Source of the DNA: Anaerolineales bacterium
Lineage (GTDB): Bacteria; Chloroflexota; Anaerolineae; Anaerolineales; Villigracilaceae
DNA: 64,000 nucleotides
Assembly: GCA_030834895.1 (NCBI GenBank)
Contig: JAUQXA010000024.1
Coordinates: 496,001-560,000 of the forward strand
Reading direction: 5' to 3'
The position numbers were made by a program, and so were the translations under genes. Of the stretch, positions 24,537 through 32,904 are shown in pieces (position 1 is the stretch's first letter; every line of letters starts with the position of its first letter). The notes under the pieces are model-generated. The model was not told the origin of the DNA, searched no databases, and saw only the letters and a list, made by a program, of their open reading frames with translations.

Positions 24537-25272
24537 AGCCAAAGAAATCCGCAAAGAATACAAAATGGGCGAACATCTTGTTAACGCTCTGGCAGGGGTT
24601 GATTTTCAGGTGGAGAAAGGGGAGTTCATCGCCATCATGGGACCTTCGGGCAGTGGCAAGTCGACACTCTTGCACCTGCTGGGCGGACTCGATGTGCCAA
24701 CCGAAGGGAATGTCATTCTGGCGGACCAGCCGTTGGCGAAACTCTCGGAGCGCAAAGCCACCCTGGTGCGGCGTCACAACGTTGGGTTTGTGTTTCAGTT
24801 CTTCAATCTGTTGCCCACCCTTTCTGCGGAGGAGAACATCCTCCTGCCTGTCATCATCGACGGAAAAGACCCGCGCAAATATAAGGATCGCCTGATAAGC
24901 ATGCTGGAACTTGTGGGGCTCGCGGACCGACGTCACCACAAGCCGGATCAACTCTCAGGCGGTGAACAACAGCGCGTTGCTGTGGCCCGCGCGCTCATTA
25001 CGCAGCCCGCGATTCTGCTCGCAGATGAACCAACCGGCAACCTGGATTCCAAAACCGGCACTTCCATCATGGAACTTCTTCGCCGTTCCTGTAATGAATT
25101 GAAACAGACGGTGATCGTCGTCACACATGACGCCAAGGCGGCCGCATACGCCGACCGCGTCATCTTTTTGCGTGACGGGGTGGTGGTCTATGAATACAAG
25201 CCGCTGTCGGAAGTGCAATTGGGCGACAGGTTGAGGGGCATTATGTCCACCATGGAAAAATTGGAATCATAG
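24523..25272 (+). CDS. ABC transporter ATPase (MacB/LolD type)
   Basis: A 249-residue ATPase: Walker A GPSGSGKSTL, Q-loop VFQFFNLLPTLSAEEN, signature LSGGEQQRVAVARAL, Walker B ILLADEPTGNLD and switch His in VVTHD. The group drives FtsX-type permeases that move lipids, lipoproteins, peptides or drugs rather than forming a pore. It overlaps the upstream phosphotransferase gene and lies 2 nt before the permease gene. Confidence 0.95.
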   Translation: MPVLEAKEIRKEYKMGEHLVNALAGVDFQVEKGEFIAIMGPSGSGKSTLLHLLGGLDVPTEGNVILADQPLAKLSERKATLVRRHNVGFVFQFFNLLPTLSAEENILLPVIIDGKDPRKYKDRLISMLELVGLADRRHHKPDQLSGGEQQRVAVARALITQPAILLADEPTGNLDSKTGTSIMELLRRSCNELKQTVIVVTHDAKAAAYADRVIFLRDGVVVYEYKPLSEVQLGDRLRGIMSTMEKLES

Positions 25273-25274
25273 CC

Positions 25275-27860
25275 ATGCGCCTTACACGGTTGCTGACATT
25301 TCGCTCCATTCGTTCCCGCTCGCTGCGATTCTTCCTGAGCGCGTTTGGGGTTGTGCTCGGGGTTGCCGGACTGCTGGCGATTCGCTCCACCAACCAGGCC
25401 GCACTGGAGTCGATTTCCATTTTATTTCAAAATACCTCGGGGTCGGCAAAACTAACCCTATCATCCTCGGCAGTGGATGAGGAGGGTTTTTCCGAGGAGG
25501 TTGTAGCAACGGTCTTGAAGACGGACGGAATAAGATTTGCCAGTCCGATCGTTCGATCACAAACCGATCTTGCAGACAATTCCTCGTCACAGGAACTCGA
25601 CATCGGTCTCTTTGGCACCGGGCAGGGTGGGCTTCTGCTCCACGGCATTGACCCCGCCCTAGAAACACAGATAAGAGAATATAAACTCGTGGAAGGCCGG
25701 TTTCTTTCAACGGACCTGAAAAAACGGGAAGTTGTGCTTGTCAAGAGTTACGCCGATGAAGAGGAAATCGCCGTTGGAGATTTGATCAAAATTGTCACTC
25801 CAAATGGGTCCAAGGAACTGAAGGTGGTGGGATTGATCGACCGCGAAGGGCCCGGACAAACAAACAACGGGTCATTTGGGGTAATTCCCATCATAACCGC
25901 CCAGGAGATTTTCGATCGCGGAGATGAGATAGATCAAATTGACATTGTGCCGGACAATCCCAACCCCGGCACGTCCGAGTTATCCGTTCTGCGGGCGGGA
26001 TTACAAGACCGGCTTGGGGAAAAATATTCCGTCACATATCCATCCGGCCAGGGCGAGCGGATGACTCAGATGCTTCAAAATTATCAGATCGGCCTCAACT
26101 TCATGAGCGGCATCGCCTTGTTTGTCGGCGCATTCCTTATCTACAACGCCTTTGCAATGACCGTCGTCGAAAAGACACGCGAATTTGGCATGTTACGCAC
26201 CATTGGAATGACTCGCGGTCAGGTAATGACGCAGGTTTTTATCGAAGCGGCAATCCTCGGCGTGGTCGGCGCCGGGCTGGGAGTGGGGCTTGGCATTCTC
26301 CTTTCGCAGAGTCTGACCCGCCTGATGGAAGTCATCCTCAACCAGAAGATAGGCAGCGTAAATGTGTCGCCCATTGATACCCTGTTCAGCTTTTTGCTGG
26401 GTGTCGGTGTTACTTTTCTTGCCGCAGGCATACCCGCCTGGCAGGCAGGCCGCATTTCACCCATTGAAGCATTGCGCGTACGGGGGAAGTTCAAGGAAGG
26501 ATGGCTTATCCGCAATGGATGGATATTTGGCATCCTCCTGATTGGCGGTTCGATTGCTTTGTTGATCATCAACCCTTTCCCCTACGATGTTCAATTTCGA
26601 TTGGGAAGTTTGACCGTTTTTGGGTTGTTTACGGGTGCCACCCTCCTAATTCCGGTCACGGTGGGAGTTTGGGAATGGCTGTCCCGTCCGATCCTGAAGT
26701 TGATCTATGGAGCAAGCGGGAGTCTGGGGAGCCGAAACATACAACGCTCACGCCTGCGGACAACCTTGACGGTTGCCGCGCTGATGGTTGGTGTTGCCAT
26801 GGTGATCATGGTGCGCGGGATGACAGAATCTTTTGCGGGCGACCTGCGCACATGGATCAATGCCTATCTGGGAGGCGACATTTACATCACGTCCAATGTG
26901 CGCTTGAGGAGCGATTTGGAAAAACGGATTCAGACGGTGGAGGGTGTCCATGCTGTGACGCCCATCCGCTACTTTGAAGTTGATTGGAAAACATCCACTG
27001 GGGAAACCGAATCGATAACCTTTATGGCAATGGATGTGGCAGCCTATACGCGGGTCACTAATTTTGTCTTCAGCGGTAAGCAGGTCAACCCCGAGCAGGC
27101 AATCAACCAACTGGCCAATGGACGGACTATTTTCATTTCGAGTGTTCTGTCTGAAAAATATGACCTTGAGATTGGCGACAGCATTACTTTAAAAACCCGC
27201 CACGGGTACAAGGATTTTCAGGTGGTGGGCATCGTTGTGGATTTTTACAACCAGGGACTGGTCGTGCAGGGCGGCTGGGAAACCATGCGGCAATACTTTC
27301 ACCTCAAGGATGCAAGCACATTCCTGGTAAAGGTTGGGGCAGGATACTCTGCGAAGCAAGTCCAGGACCGCATTGACAAACTGTATGGTAAACGCTATCA
27401 CCTTAATTTGATTTCCAACGAGTCCATTCGAGAACGTGTTGTGACGCTTATGGATCAGGCATTCAGTATGTTTGACGTAATGGCGCTTATTTCCATTATC
27501 GTCGGGTCTCTTGGGATCGTAAATACACTCACCATGAGTGTCATCGAACGGACGCGGGAAATTGGCATGTTACGCGCCATAGGGACAACGCGCACACAAA
27601 TCACCAGTATGGTGCTGGCCGAGGCGGCAGTAATGGGTGTGATTGGTGGATTATTGGGGCTTGGAACTGGTGTTATTTTGGCAAGAATTCTGTTTATTGG
27701 AATGACAACCATGTCCGGTTACCAACTCACTTTTATCCTTCCTCCGGAGGGAATCACCGTCAGCCTTGTTATGGCAATTATTGTTTCCCAATTTGCAGCC
27801 ATCCCGCCTGCAATTCGTGCTGCTCGTGTCAGAATCCTGGAAGCCTTGCAATATGAATAA
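25275..27860 (+). CDS. FtsX-like ABC permease, duplicated form
   Basis: An 861-residue permease with two FtsX modules. N-terminal membrane segment (about 15-38), extracytoplasmic MacB-like domain, three segments at about 270-395 (GMLRTIGMTRGQVMTQVFIEAAILG), a central pair of segments near 415-470, a second extracytoplasmic domain, and three C-terminal segments (about 740-850, EIGMLRAIGTTRTQI). The duplicated GMLR.IG motif marks the coupling helices to the ATPase. It works with the ATPase 2 nt upstream and closes the operon. Cargo unknown; the neighbours suggest a lipid-like or modified compound (inference). Confidence 0.93.
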   Translation: MRLTRLLTFRSIRSRSLRFFLSAFGVVLGVAGLLAIRSTNQAALESISILFQNTSGSAKLTLSSSAVDEEGFSEEVVATVLKTDGIRFASPIVRSQTDLADNSSSQELDIGLFGTGQGGLLLHGIDPALETQIREYKLVEGRFLSTDLKKREVVLVKSYADEEEIAVGDLIKIVTPNGSKELKVVGLIDREGPGQTNNGSFGVIPIITAQEIFDRGDEIDQIDIVPDNPNPGTSELSVLRAGLQDRLGEKYSVTYPSGQGERMTQMLQNYQIGLNFMSGIALFVGAFLIYNAFAMTVVEKTREFGMLRTIGMTRGQVMTQVFIEAAILGVVGAGLGVGLGILLSQSLTRLMEVILNQKIGSVNVSPIDTLFSFLLGVGVTFLAAGIPAWQAGRISPIEALRVRGKFKEGWLIRNGWIFGILLIGGSIALLIINPFPYDVQFRLGSLTVFGLFTGATLLIPVTVGVWEWLSRPILKLIYGASGSLGSRNIQRSRLRTTLTVAALMVGVAMVIMVRGMTESFAGDLRTWINAYLGGDIYITSNVRLRSDLEKRIQTVEGVHAVTPIRYFEVDWKTSTGETESITFMAMDVAAYTRVTNFVFSGKQVNPEQAINQLANGRTIFISSVLSEKYDLEIGDSITLKTRHGYKDFQVVGIVVDFYNQGLVVQGGWETMRQYFHLKDASTFLVKVGAGYSAKQVQDRIDKLYGKRYHLNLISNESIRERVVTLMDQAFSMFDVMALISIIVGSLGIVNTLTMSVIERTREIGMLRAIGTTRTQITSMVLAEAAVMGVIGGLLGLGTGVILARILFIGMTTMSGYQLTFILPPEGITVSLVMAIIVSQFAAIPPAIRAARVRILEALQYE

Positions 27861-27888
27861 TGCCAAGTGATGAGGGCGCCAACTCGTT

Positions 27889-27894
27889 TATAAT
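27889..27894 (+). promoter_or_regulatory. -10 box (TATAAT), leaderless start
   Basis: TATAAT lies 6 nt before the ATG at 27901, leaving no room for a ribosome-binding site, so the transcript should begin at or near the start codon. Confidence 0.6.
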
Positions 27895-27900
27895 CCCTTT

Positions 27901-28209
27901 ATGTTCACCAAACCGGCAAGGAAAACCCATTTTGGACTCGCCGCCTTGATCTCAGGCATCCTCTGTGATTTGTCCTTAGGGGCAAATTATGGCGCTGCCA
28001 CCTTGAATATCTCGCAGGAAACATTCAGCCAATTAAATAATTTGACCGCACTGCTCTACTGTGTTTTGACTCAGGCGACAATTGCCCTGGGCGTGATTGG
28101 TCATACGCGTAAGAATGACTCAAAGAACCTTTCGCGCACAGGGGTTGGACTGGCGCTTGTCCCGTTTTTGTTTATGTTTGGGCAGTTTGTATATTCTTTT
28201 GTAAAGTAA
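27901..28209 (+). CDS. Small membrane protein, unknown
   Basis: A 102-residue protein with three likely membrane segments: LAALISGILCDLSLGANYG (about 13-31), the ALLYCVLTQATIALGVIGH stretch (50-68) and GVGLALVPFLFMFGQFVYSF (80-100). I do not recognise a family. It has its own TATAAT box 6 nt upstream and a strong terminator downstream (28254), so it is a single-gene unit. Coding status is supported by that pairing of promoter and terminator and by the hydrophobic pattern. Confidence 0.7.
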   Translation: MFTKPARKTHFGLAALISGILCDLSLGANYGAATLNISQETFSQLNNLTALLYCVLTQATIALGVIGHTRKNDSKNLSRTGVGLALVPFLFMFGQFVYSFVK

Positions 28210-28253
28210 ATTATTCTGAGGGAAAATTTTTCACCCGCATGCCATTAATCTCG

Positions 28254-28283
28254 TGCCCTCATAAACTTATGAGGGCATTTTCA
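28254..28283 (+). terminator. Intrinsic terminator after the small membrane protein
   Basis: Perfect 11-bp stem TGCCCTCATAA / TTATGAGGGCA (28254-28264 and 28267-28277) with a 2-nt centre, followed by TTTTCATTT. Confidence 0.8.
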
Positions 28284-28325
28284 TTTCCTTGGTGTAAAAT
28301 TGCGGACTTCCGACAAGAAATAAGA

Positions 28326-29333
28326 ATGCCACCAATTATTCTCGCCATCATAGGTCTATCACTGCTATTCGGTTTTCTTAATGGCATGCACGATTCGCGC
28401 AATGTGGTCTCGACCATAGTCTCTTCGCGCGCGTATTCACCGCGAGTGGCATTGGGAGTCACGATTTTGGCCGAGTTTTCGGGACCATTTATTTTTGGAT
28501 CCGCTGTGGCGAGCGCCATGGGGCGTGGGCTTGCCGACCCAAATACCATCAGTTTACGGGTGATTCTGGTGGCGCTGGTCAGCGCCGTGATTTGGAATTT
28601 ATTTACATGGAAATTGAAAATCCCCAGCAGTTCGTCCCATGCGTTGATCGGTGGGATTGTCGGCGCTGTATCGGCGGGGGCGGGCGCACACACAATTCAG
28701 ACGGGTGGATTGTTGAAAATCCTGATCTCGCTCTTCGCCTCACCCATCATAGGATTCATTTTTGGGTTTATAGCATTGAAAATCATCCTCGCCCTGTGCG
28801 TGGATTCCTCCCCCCGCATCAATCGATTCTTCAAAAAGTCCCAGATCGTCACTGCCCTTGCGCTGGGATTGAGTCACGGCAGCAACGACGGTCAAAAGAC
28901 GATGGGCATCATTACCTTGGCGTTGGTGGCAGGTGGATATCTCAAGTCTTTCGAGGTTCAGCTTTGGGTGGTGGCAATCTGTGCAGGCGCGCTCACTTTT
29001 GGCACATTGGTTGGTGGCTGGCTGTTGATCCGCAAGCCTGGCGGCAGTTTTTACAAGATCCGCCCGGTGGACGGTTTTTCCACGCAACTCACATCTGCCA
29101 TCACTGTCATCGGCGCATCCCTCATCGGCGGACCCGTCAGCGCCACTCAGGTTATCAACACCGCCATCATGGGAGTCGGTGCGGCGGAACGGGCCAACAA
29201 GGTCCGCTGGGGAACTGCCAAGGACATTATCTTGGCATGGATATTAACCATTCCAGCCACGGCTCTTGTCGCGGCTGGCGTCTATCGGCTAATGGTATAT
29301 GGAATGGTTCACTACGGTTTGCATATCCCGTAG
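28326..29333 (+). CDS. PiT family inorganic phosphate transporter
   Basis: A 335-residue permease of the PHO4/PiT family, which takes up phosphate with H+ or Na+. Both signature blocks are present: NGMHDSRNVVSTIVSSRAYSP near the N-terminus (a variant of the GANDxANxxGT motif) and ALGLSHGSNDGQKTMGIITLAL in the second half. About nine membrane segments are visible. The start at 28326 (AAGAAATAAGA before it) fits the family; a frame from 28239 adds 29 residues encoded by the terminator region. Its stop lies 6 nt from that of the convergent Fe-S gene. Confidence 0.92.
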   Translation: MPPIILAIIGLSLLFGFLNGMHDSRNVVSTIVSSRAYSPRVALGVTILAEFSGPFIFGSAVASAMGRGLADPNTISLRVILVALVSAVIWNLFTWKLKIPSSSSHALIGGIVGAVSAGAGAHTIQTGGLLKILISLFASPIIGFIFGFIALKIILALCVDSSPRINRFFKKSQIVTALALGLSHGSNDGQKTMGIITLALVAGGYLKSFEVQLWVVAICAGALTFGTLVGGWLLIRKPGGSFYKIRPVDGFSTQLTSAITVIGASLIGGPVSATQVINTAIMGVGAAERANKVRWGTAKDIILAWILTIPATALVAAGVYRLMVYGMVHYGLHIP

Positions 29334-29339
29334 CTTATT

Positions 29340-30146
29340 TCACCACACTCCTGCCGCCTCTTTGACCATCTCGCGCGGATACAGGGTGATGGCATCCTTG
29401 TTGCAACTGGCGCGGCAAACCCCGCAACCGTAACAGGCGGTTGGATCGATCATCACCTTTTTGTCGTTTGACGAATAGCGGATCGCGCCGTACTGGCATT
29501 GCCTCATGCACAGGCGACAACCGTTGCATGAATCCAATGACACAGTTGCAACCCATTCCGCGCGGAACATGACGGGGTAATCCCTGCGGGCGTGAGTAAT
29601 GCGATACGCCATGCAATCCTGGTCGCAGTTACATAGCCCACCAATGAAGGGCGTCTTGAAGGTCCACACCGAGTGAACAAGGCCTTCTTTATCCAGCTTG
29701 CGGATCGAATCAAGCGCCTCTTCCCTTGAGAGTGTTTCGAGACTGAATGAATCATCGAGCGAATCCATCAACTGCTTGTCGAGAGTCAAACCGTAACAGT
29801 AGCGGGCATTCATGTTTCCAGTCGTGACGCGACGGCAGACGCAGGGAAGTCGCACCGCGCCATCCACCATCTCGAAGATTTTTTCCACATCCTCCATGGG
29901 GACAACCTGCCCGTAGTGGTCCTGCTTTTGGTTGTGAATCAAAACCGGCTTGACCAGCTTCATCAGCGGAGTGCGGCGGACTTGATCGAGTTGTTTCATG
30001 CTTTTGGGGACGCGAGCATGGAAGTCGTTGAGAAATTCAGCAGAATATTTACGCCTCTGTTTTTGGTTGAGCAAATCCCTGGAGTAATTCTCCATCTTCA
30101 GGTACCATTTTTTCCCCTCTCCGTGCTGGGTGCAAAACTCACACAT
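29340..30146 (-). CDS. 4Fe-4S ferredoxin-type protein with extra cysteine clusters
   Basis: A 268-residue soluble protein. The C-terminal 70 residues hold two ferredoxin clusters: CNGCRLCMRQC and CYGCGVCRASC. Upstream are further Cys groups: MCEFC at the N-terminus, CVCRR near residue 101, and CNCDQDCMAY near 172, which could bind other clusters. It probably shuttles electrons for a dehydrogenase. It lies downstream of the fused flavoprotein gene on the same strand, separated by 120 bp that contain a family C palindrome, so the two may be functionally linked. The exact partner is unknown. Confidence 0.8.
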   Translation of the reverse strand: MCEFCTQHGEGKKWYLKMENYSRDLLNQKQRRKYSAEFLNDFHARVPKSMKQLDQVRRTPLMKLVKPVLIHNQKQDHYGQVVPMEDVEKIFEMVDGAVRLPCVCRRVTTGNMNARYCYGLTLDKQLMDSLDDSFSLETLSREEALDSIRKLDKEGLVHSVWTFKTPFIGGLCNCDQDCMAYRITHARRDYPVMFRAEWVATVSLDSCNGCRLCMRQCQYGAIRYSSNDKKVMIDPTACYGCGVCRASCNKDAITLYPREMVKEAAGVW

Positions 30147-30170
30147 GACTGCCTCCTCTAAAGTAATGGC

Positions 30171-30203
30171 AGACCCTAGGGGTTTCCTAAACCTTTAGGG
30201 TCT
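30171..30203. repeat. Palindrome, family C (AGACCCTA...TAGGGTCT)
   Basis: AGACCCTAGGGGTTT (30171-30185), CCT, AAACCTTTAGGGTCT (30189-30203); arms match at 13 of 15 positions. A second copy is at 62480-62512. It lies upstream of the Fe-S gene. Confidence 0.85.
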
Positions 30204-30266
30204 CACACAAATATAATTTCAACCAGTATAGTCATTCTCCTTTTCATGTCCAAGTGACATTATTCC

Positions 30267-32732
30267 TTATTTTAGGAACTCGGCAATCGCCCTGCCTGCT
30301 TGCGCTCCTTCAATCACGCATTTATCGGCGGTGTAAACGGATTTTCCTCCGCGCAACAAGTTGCCTGCCACGAAAACGCCGTCCACCGATGAGCGGAATC
30401 CGGCATTGATCTTCGGCACTTTCGTAAGCGGATCGATTTCTAGACCACCGAGTCGAGCCAGTTCGTTTTCTGAAATCCAATTGCCGGTGAAGATAACCGA
30501 GTCACATTCGATGGTAGAGACTTTTGAGTCTTGCGTGACTTCGATCCCTTCCAATCGCTTGTGACCGAAGATATTCGTCACCTGAGCATTTGTTATCAAT
30601 GGAGTCCGCGTGAGTATATCAACCAGTGCCCACTTTACCATCAAATATGGGAATTCGATTTGGTGGGTCGCTTCTTCAGTGATCATCGCCAGACATTTGA
30701 CTCCCGCGCCCACGAGAGTCATCAGCGAGGAAAGCCCCGCCAGGTCGGCACCGACAATGACCGCACGTTTGCCGATGGGCAAACCCTCCTGATGAATAAA
30801 TCTTTGCAGCGAACCTGTGGTATAAACTCCCTGCGGGCGTGTGCCGGGAATCATGCGCGCAGAACGTGGACGTTCACGAATACCAGTTGCCAGCAAAATT
30901 GCCTTCGCTTGGATTTCGCCCAAACCGCTTGGTGAAGTGAAAGTGAGGTGGCGCGGCGTCCCAAACGGAAGAAGATTTTCTAACCGAGTCTGGTGCGACG
31001 CGTTCTCGCAATTCCAGCCTGTAATCGTGGTGGATGTGCGGATCTCCACGTCATACTTTTCCGCCAGTTCACGGTAATATCTTGCGTAGCCCGGGCCCGT
31101 GTACAGACGCCACAAGTCGGCAATACCAAAGCCGATGTGATTGCAAAAACGCGGCATTCCGCCCGCTTCGGGCTCTCGGTCAACGACGAGAATGTCTTTG
31201 ATTCCCTGCTTCTTCAATTCGATGGCGGCGGAAAGCCCGGCAGGTCCCGCGCCGACGATCAAAACATCGTATGTCATTGCGAGGAGCGTTCGTTGCGACG
31301 AAGCAATCTCTACCGACTTTGGATTGCTTCGGACAGAAGAGCGCTGTCCTTGCAATGACATTTCCAAGGCCGCGTGGCAATTGAATCCCTGACATCTTCC
31401 GAGTGAGGCGCGGGTGCGCCGGCGTAACCCATCCAAGGTGGTCGGCGGGATGGGACTGTTCATGGCGTCATTCAATTCGCCGCGTGAGACCCGTTCACAG
31501 TGGCAGACCATCTCCGCATACTGAGGATTCTGCGCGATCATCTCCGCATTCTGGTGTGGACGAATACTTGCCTGACCGAGGGTCGGCATCCGCACAGGCT
31601 TGAACTCATCCTTTAATTTGAATTCCAGACCAGCACCACTCAACAACTCTACTGCATATTTGGCAATACCCATCGCCGCCGAAACACCTGTCGAGCGGAT
31701 TCCGCCTACACACAGGTAACGTTGTTCGGCGCGCATGTCGATTTGATAATCGCTGTGCTCCGTTGCGGCGCGCAGACCCGCATACATCGCGGTCACTTCC
31801 TCGTCCAGCAATTGCGGCAGGATGGCGCGTCCCTTGCCAAGCAGAAGTTCAAGTCCCTCGGCGGTTGTCTGCACGGCGGACTTTTGCGAAGCAGGCAAGT
31901 CTTCAGCGGTGGGACCCAACAGCAAGTTCCCAAACACGGTGGGACTGATCATCACGCCCTTGGTTTTGGACGTGGGTACGGGCAGTAACATATGATTGAT
32001 CAACGAACGGGACAGCTTGTCGTAGACGATCAATTGTCCGCGCCGTGGCGTGATCGTGAAGTTGGTATGACCAAACTGAGTGTTGACCTCGTCCGAATTC
32101 AATCCCGCCGCGTTGACGATGTAGCGGGCATGAATGACTTCAGACGATAGGCCATTGACCATAGACCATGATAATCCGTTGTCCGCCGTATGTGGTTGAA
32201 CGCTTTCCACCCGAAAATTTAGAAACAACTCAACGCCGTTCAAGACCGCCTGGGTTGCAAAGGCCAGCGGGACCGAAAAGGTGCAAAGAATTCCCTCGCC
32301 TGGGACCAACAGCCCACCCAGCGCTCCTTTGTTGACGTTTGGCTCGAGGCGGTAGACTTCATCCGCTGAAATGATTCTCACATCCAGCACACCGTTTTCG
32401 TGTGCCTTCTTTTCCAATGCGGGCAGGGAATCCAATTGCTCCTGATTCCATGCAATCAGAATTGCGCCCGGCTTTTCGTGGGCGATATTCGCCTCTCGCA
32501 TATATTTTTCCATGAGCGCGTAATTGCGGCGCATGAGCATGGCTTCGAGTGTGCCGGGTTTTGCATCAAAGCCGGTATGCCAGATGGCGGTGCTGGCTTT
32601 CGACGTGCCCATGCCCACATCTGGATTTGTTTCAACGAGGGCGATTTTCAAATGATAACGGGAAAGTTCGCGCGCAATGGCAGCCCCCACCACCCCTGCC
32701 CCGATGACTGCGATGTCGAATATTTGTGTCAT
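30267..32732 (-). CDS. Fused double flavoprotein: GlpA-like dehydrogenase + FAD/NAD oxidoreductase
   Basis: An 821-residue ORF made of two proteins that are normally separate. Residues 1-457 are a GlpA/DAO-type FAD enzyme (FDIAVIGAGVVGAAIARELS) with a BFD-like [2Fe-2S] domain (VCHCERVSRGEL...GRCQGFNC). Residues 486-821 are a pyridine-nucleotide-type flavoprotein (TYDVLIVGAGPAGLSAAIEL, ending with the AGNLLRGGKSVYTADKC FAD motif). In many bacteria these act together, with a small DUF1667 protein, as a glycerol-3-phosphate or related dehydrogenase. Here residues 458-487 are encoded by a family A palindrome (31272-31360) read in frame, and Met486 is its terminal ATG. A heptamer array (32141-32168) also lies in frame in the first part. 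No DUF1667 gene is adjacent. Confidence 0.88.
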   Translation of the reverse strand: MTQIFDIAVIGAGVVGAAIARELSRYHLKIALVETNPDVGMGTSKASTAIWHTGFDAKPGTLEAMLMRRNYALMEKYMREANIAHEKPGAILIAWNQEQLDSLPALEKKAHENGVLDVRIISADEVYRLEPNVNKGALGGLLVPGEGILCTFSVPLAFATQAVLNGVELFLNFRVESVQPHTADNGLSWSMVNGLSSEVIHARYIVNAAGLNSDEVNTQFGHTNFTITPRRGQLIVYDKLSRSLINHMLLPVPTSKTKGVMISPTVFGNLLLGPTAEDLPASQKSAVQTTAEGLELLLGKGRAILPQLLDEEVTAMYAGLRAATEHSDYQIDMRAEQRYLCVGGIRSTGVSAAMGIAKYAVELLSGAGLEFKLKDEFKPVRMPTLGQASIRPHQNAEMIAQNPQYAEMVCHCERVSRGELNDAMNSPIPPTTLDGLRRRTRASLGRCQGFNCHAALEMSLQGQRSSVRSNPKSVEIASSQRTLLAMTYDVLIVGAGPAGLSAAIELKKQGIKDILVVDREPEAGGMPRFCNHIGFGIADLWRLYTGPGYARYYRELAEKYDVEIRTSTTITGWNCENASHQTRLENLLPFGTPRHLTFTSPSGLGEIQAKAILLATGIRERPRSARMIPGTRPQGVYTTGSLQRFIHQEGLPIGKRAVIVGADLAGLSSLMTLVGAGVKCLAMITEEATHQIEFPYLMVKWALVDILTRTPLITNAQVTNIFGHKRLEGIEVTQDSKVSTIECDSVIFTGNWISENELARLGGLEIDPLTKVPKINAGFRSSVDGVFVAGNLLRGGKSVYTADKCVIEGAQAGRAIAEFLK
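31272..31360. repeat. REP-like palindrome, family A, at the junction of two flavoproteins
   Basis: Begins TGTCATTGCGAGG, ends CCTTGCAATGACA; inner arms GAAGCAATC and GATTGCTTCG. It forms the linker of the fused protein, and its left end provides the ATG (31275-31277, minus strand) at which the second flavoprotein would start if it were translated alone. Confidence 0.92.
32141..32168. repeat. Heptamer array (4 units) inside the flavoprotein gene
   Basis: Units CAGACGA, TAGGCCA, TTGACCA, TAGACCA; on the coding strand TGGTCTA, TGGTCAA, TGGCCTA, TCGTCTG. The same kind of unit, in coding frame, occurs in the Roc-COR gene at 58824-58851. It encodes WSMVNGLSS. Confidence 0.65.
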
Positions 32733-32787
32733 GAGCTATATATCCCGAACCTTGCATAATTGAAATTTCTTTTTCGGAAAAATATAC

Positions 32788-32869
32788 TTGCCTTTTATTT
32801 GGTTTTGTGTCAAAATACATTTGCCTCACTTAGGGTGCCCCCCTCACCCTGGGTGGGGCATTTTATTTT
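32788..32869 (+). other. Possible small RNA: weak promoter and terminator without an ORF
   Basis: Between two leftward genes, the + strand has TTGCCT (32788) and CAAAAT (32811) 17 bp apart, then a GC-rich hairpin (TGCCC 32836-32840 with GGGCA 32856-32860, inner stem CACC/GGTG) followed by TTTTATTTT. No + strand gene precedes it, so it might end a short transcript of about 45 nt. The promoter match is weak. Confidence 0.3.
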
Positions 32870-32904
32870 CGGCAGCATTTCAGGTGATCATCACCCGGAT
32901 TGTT

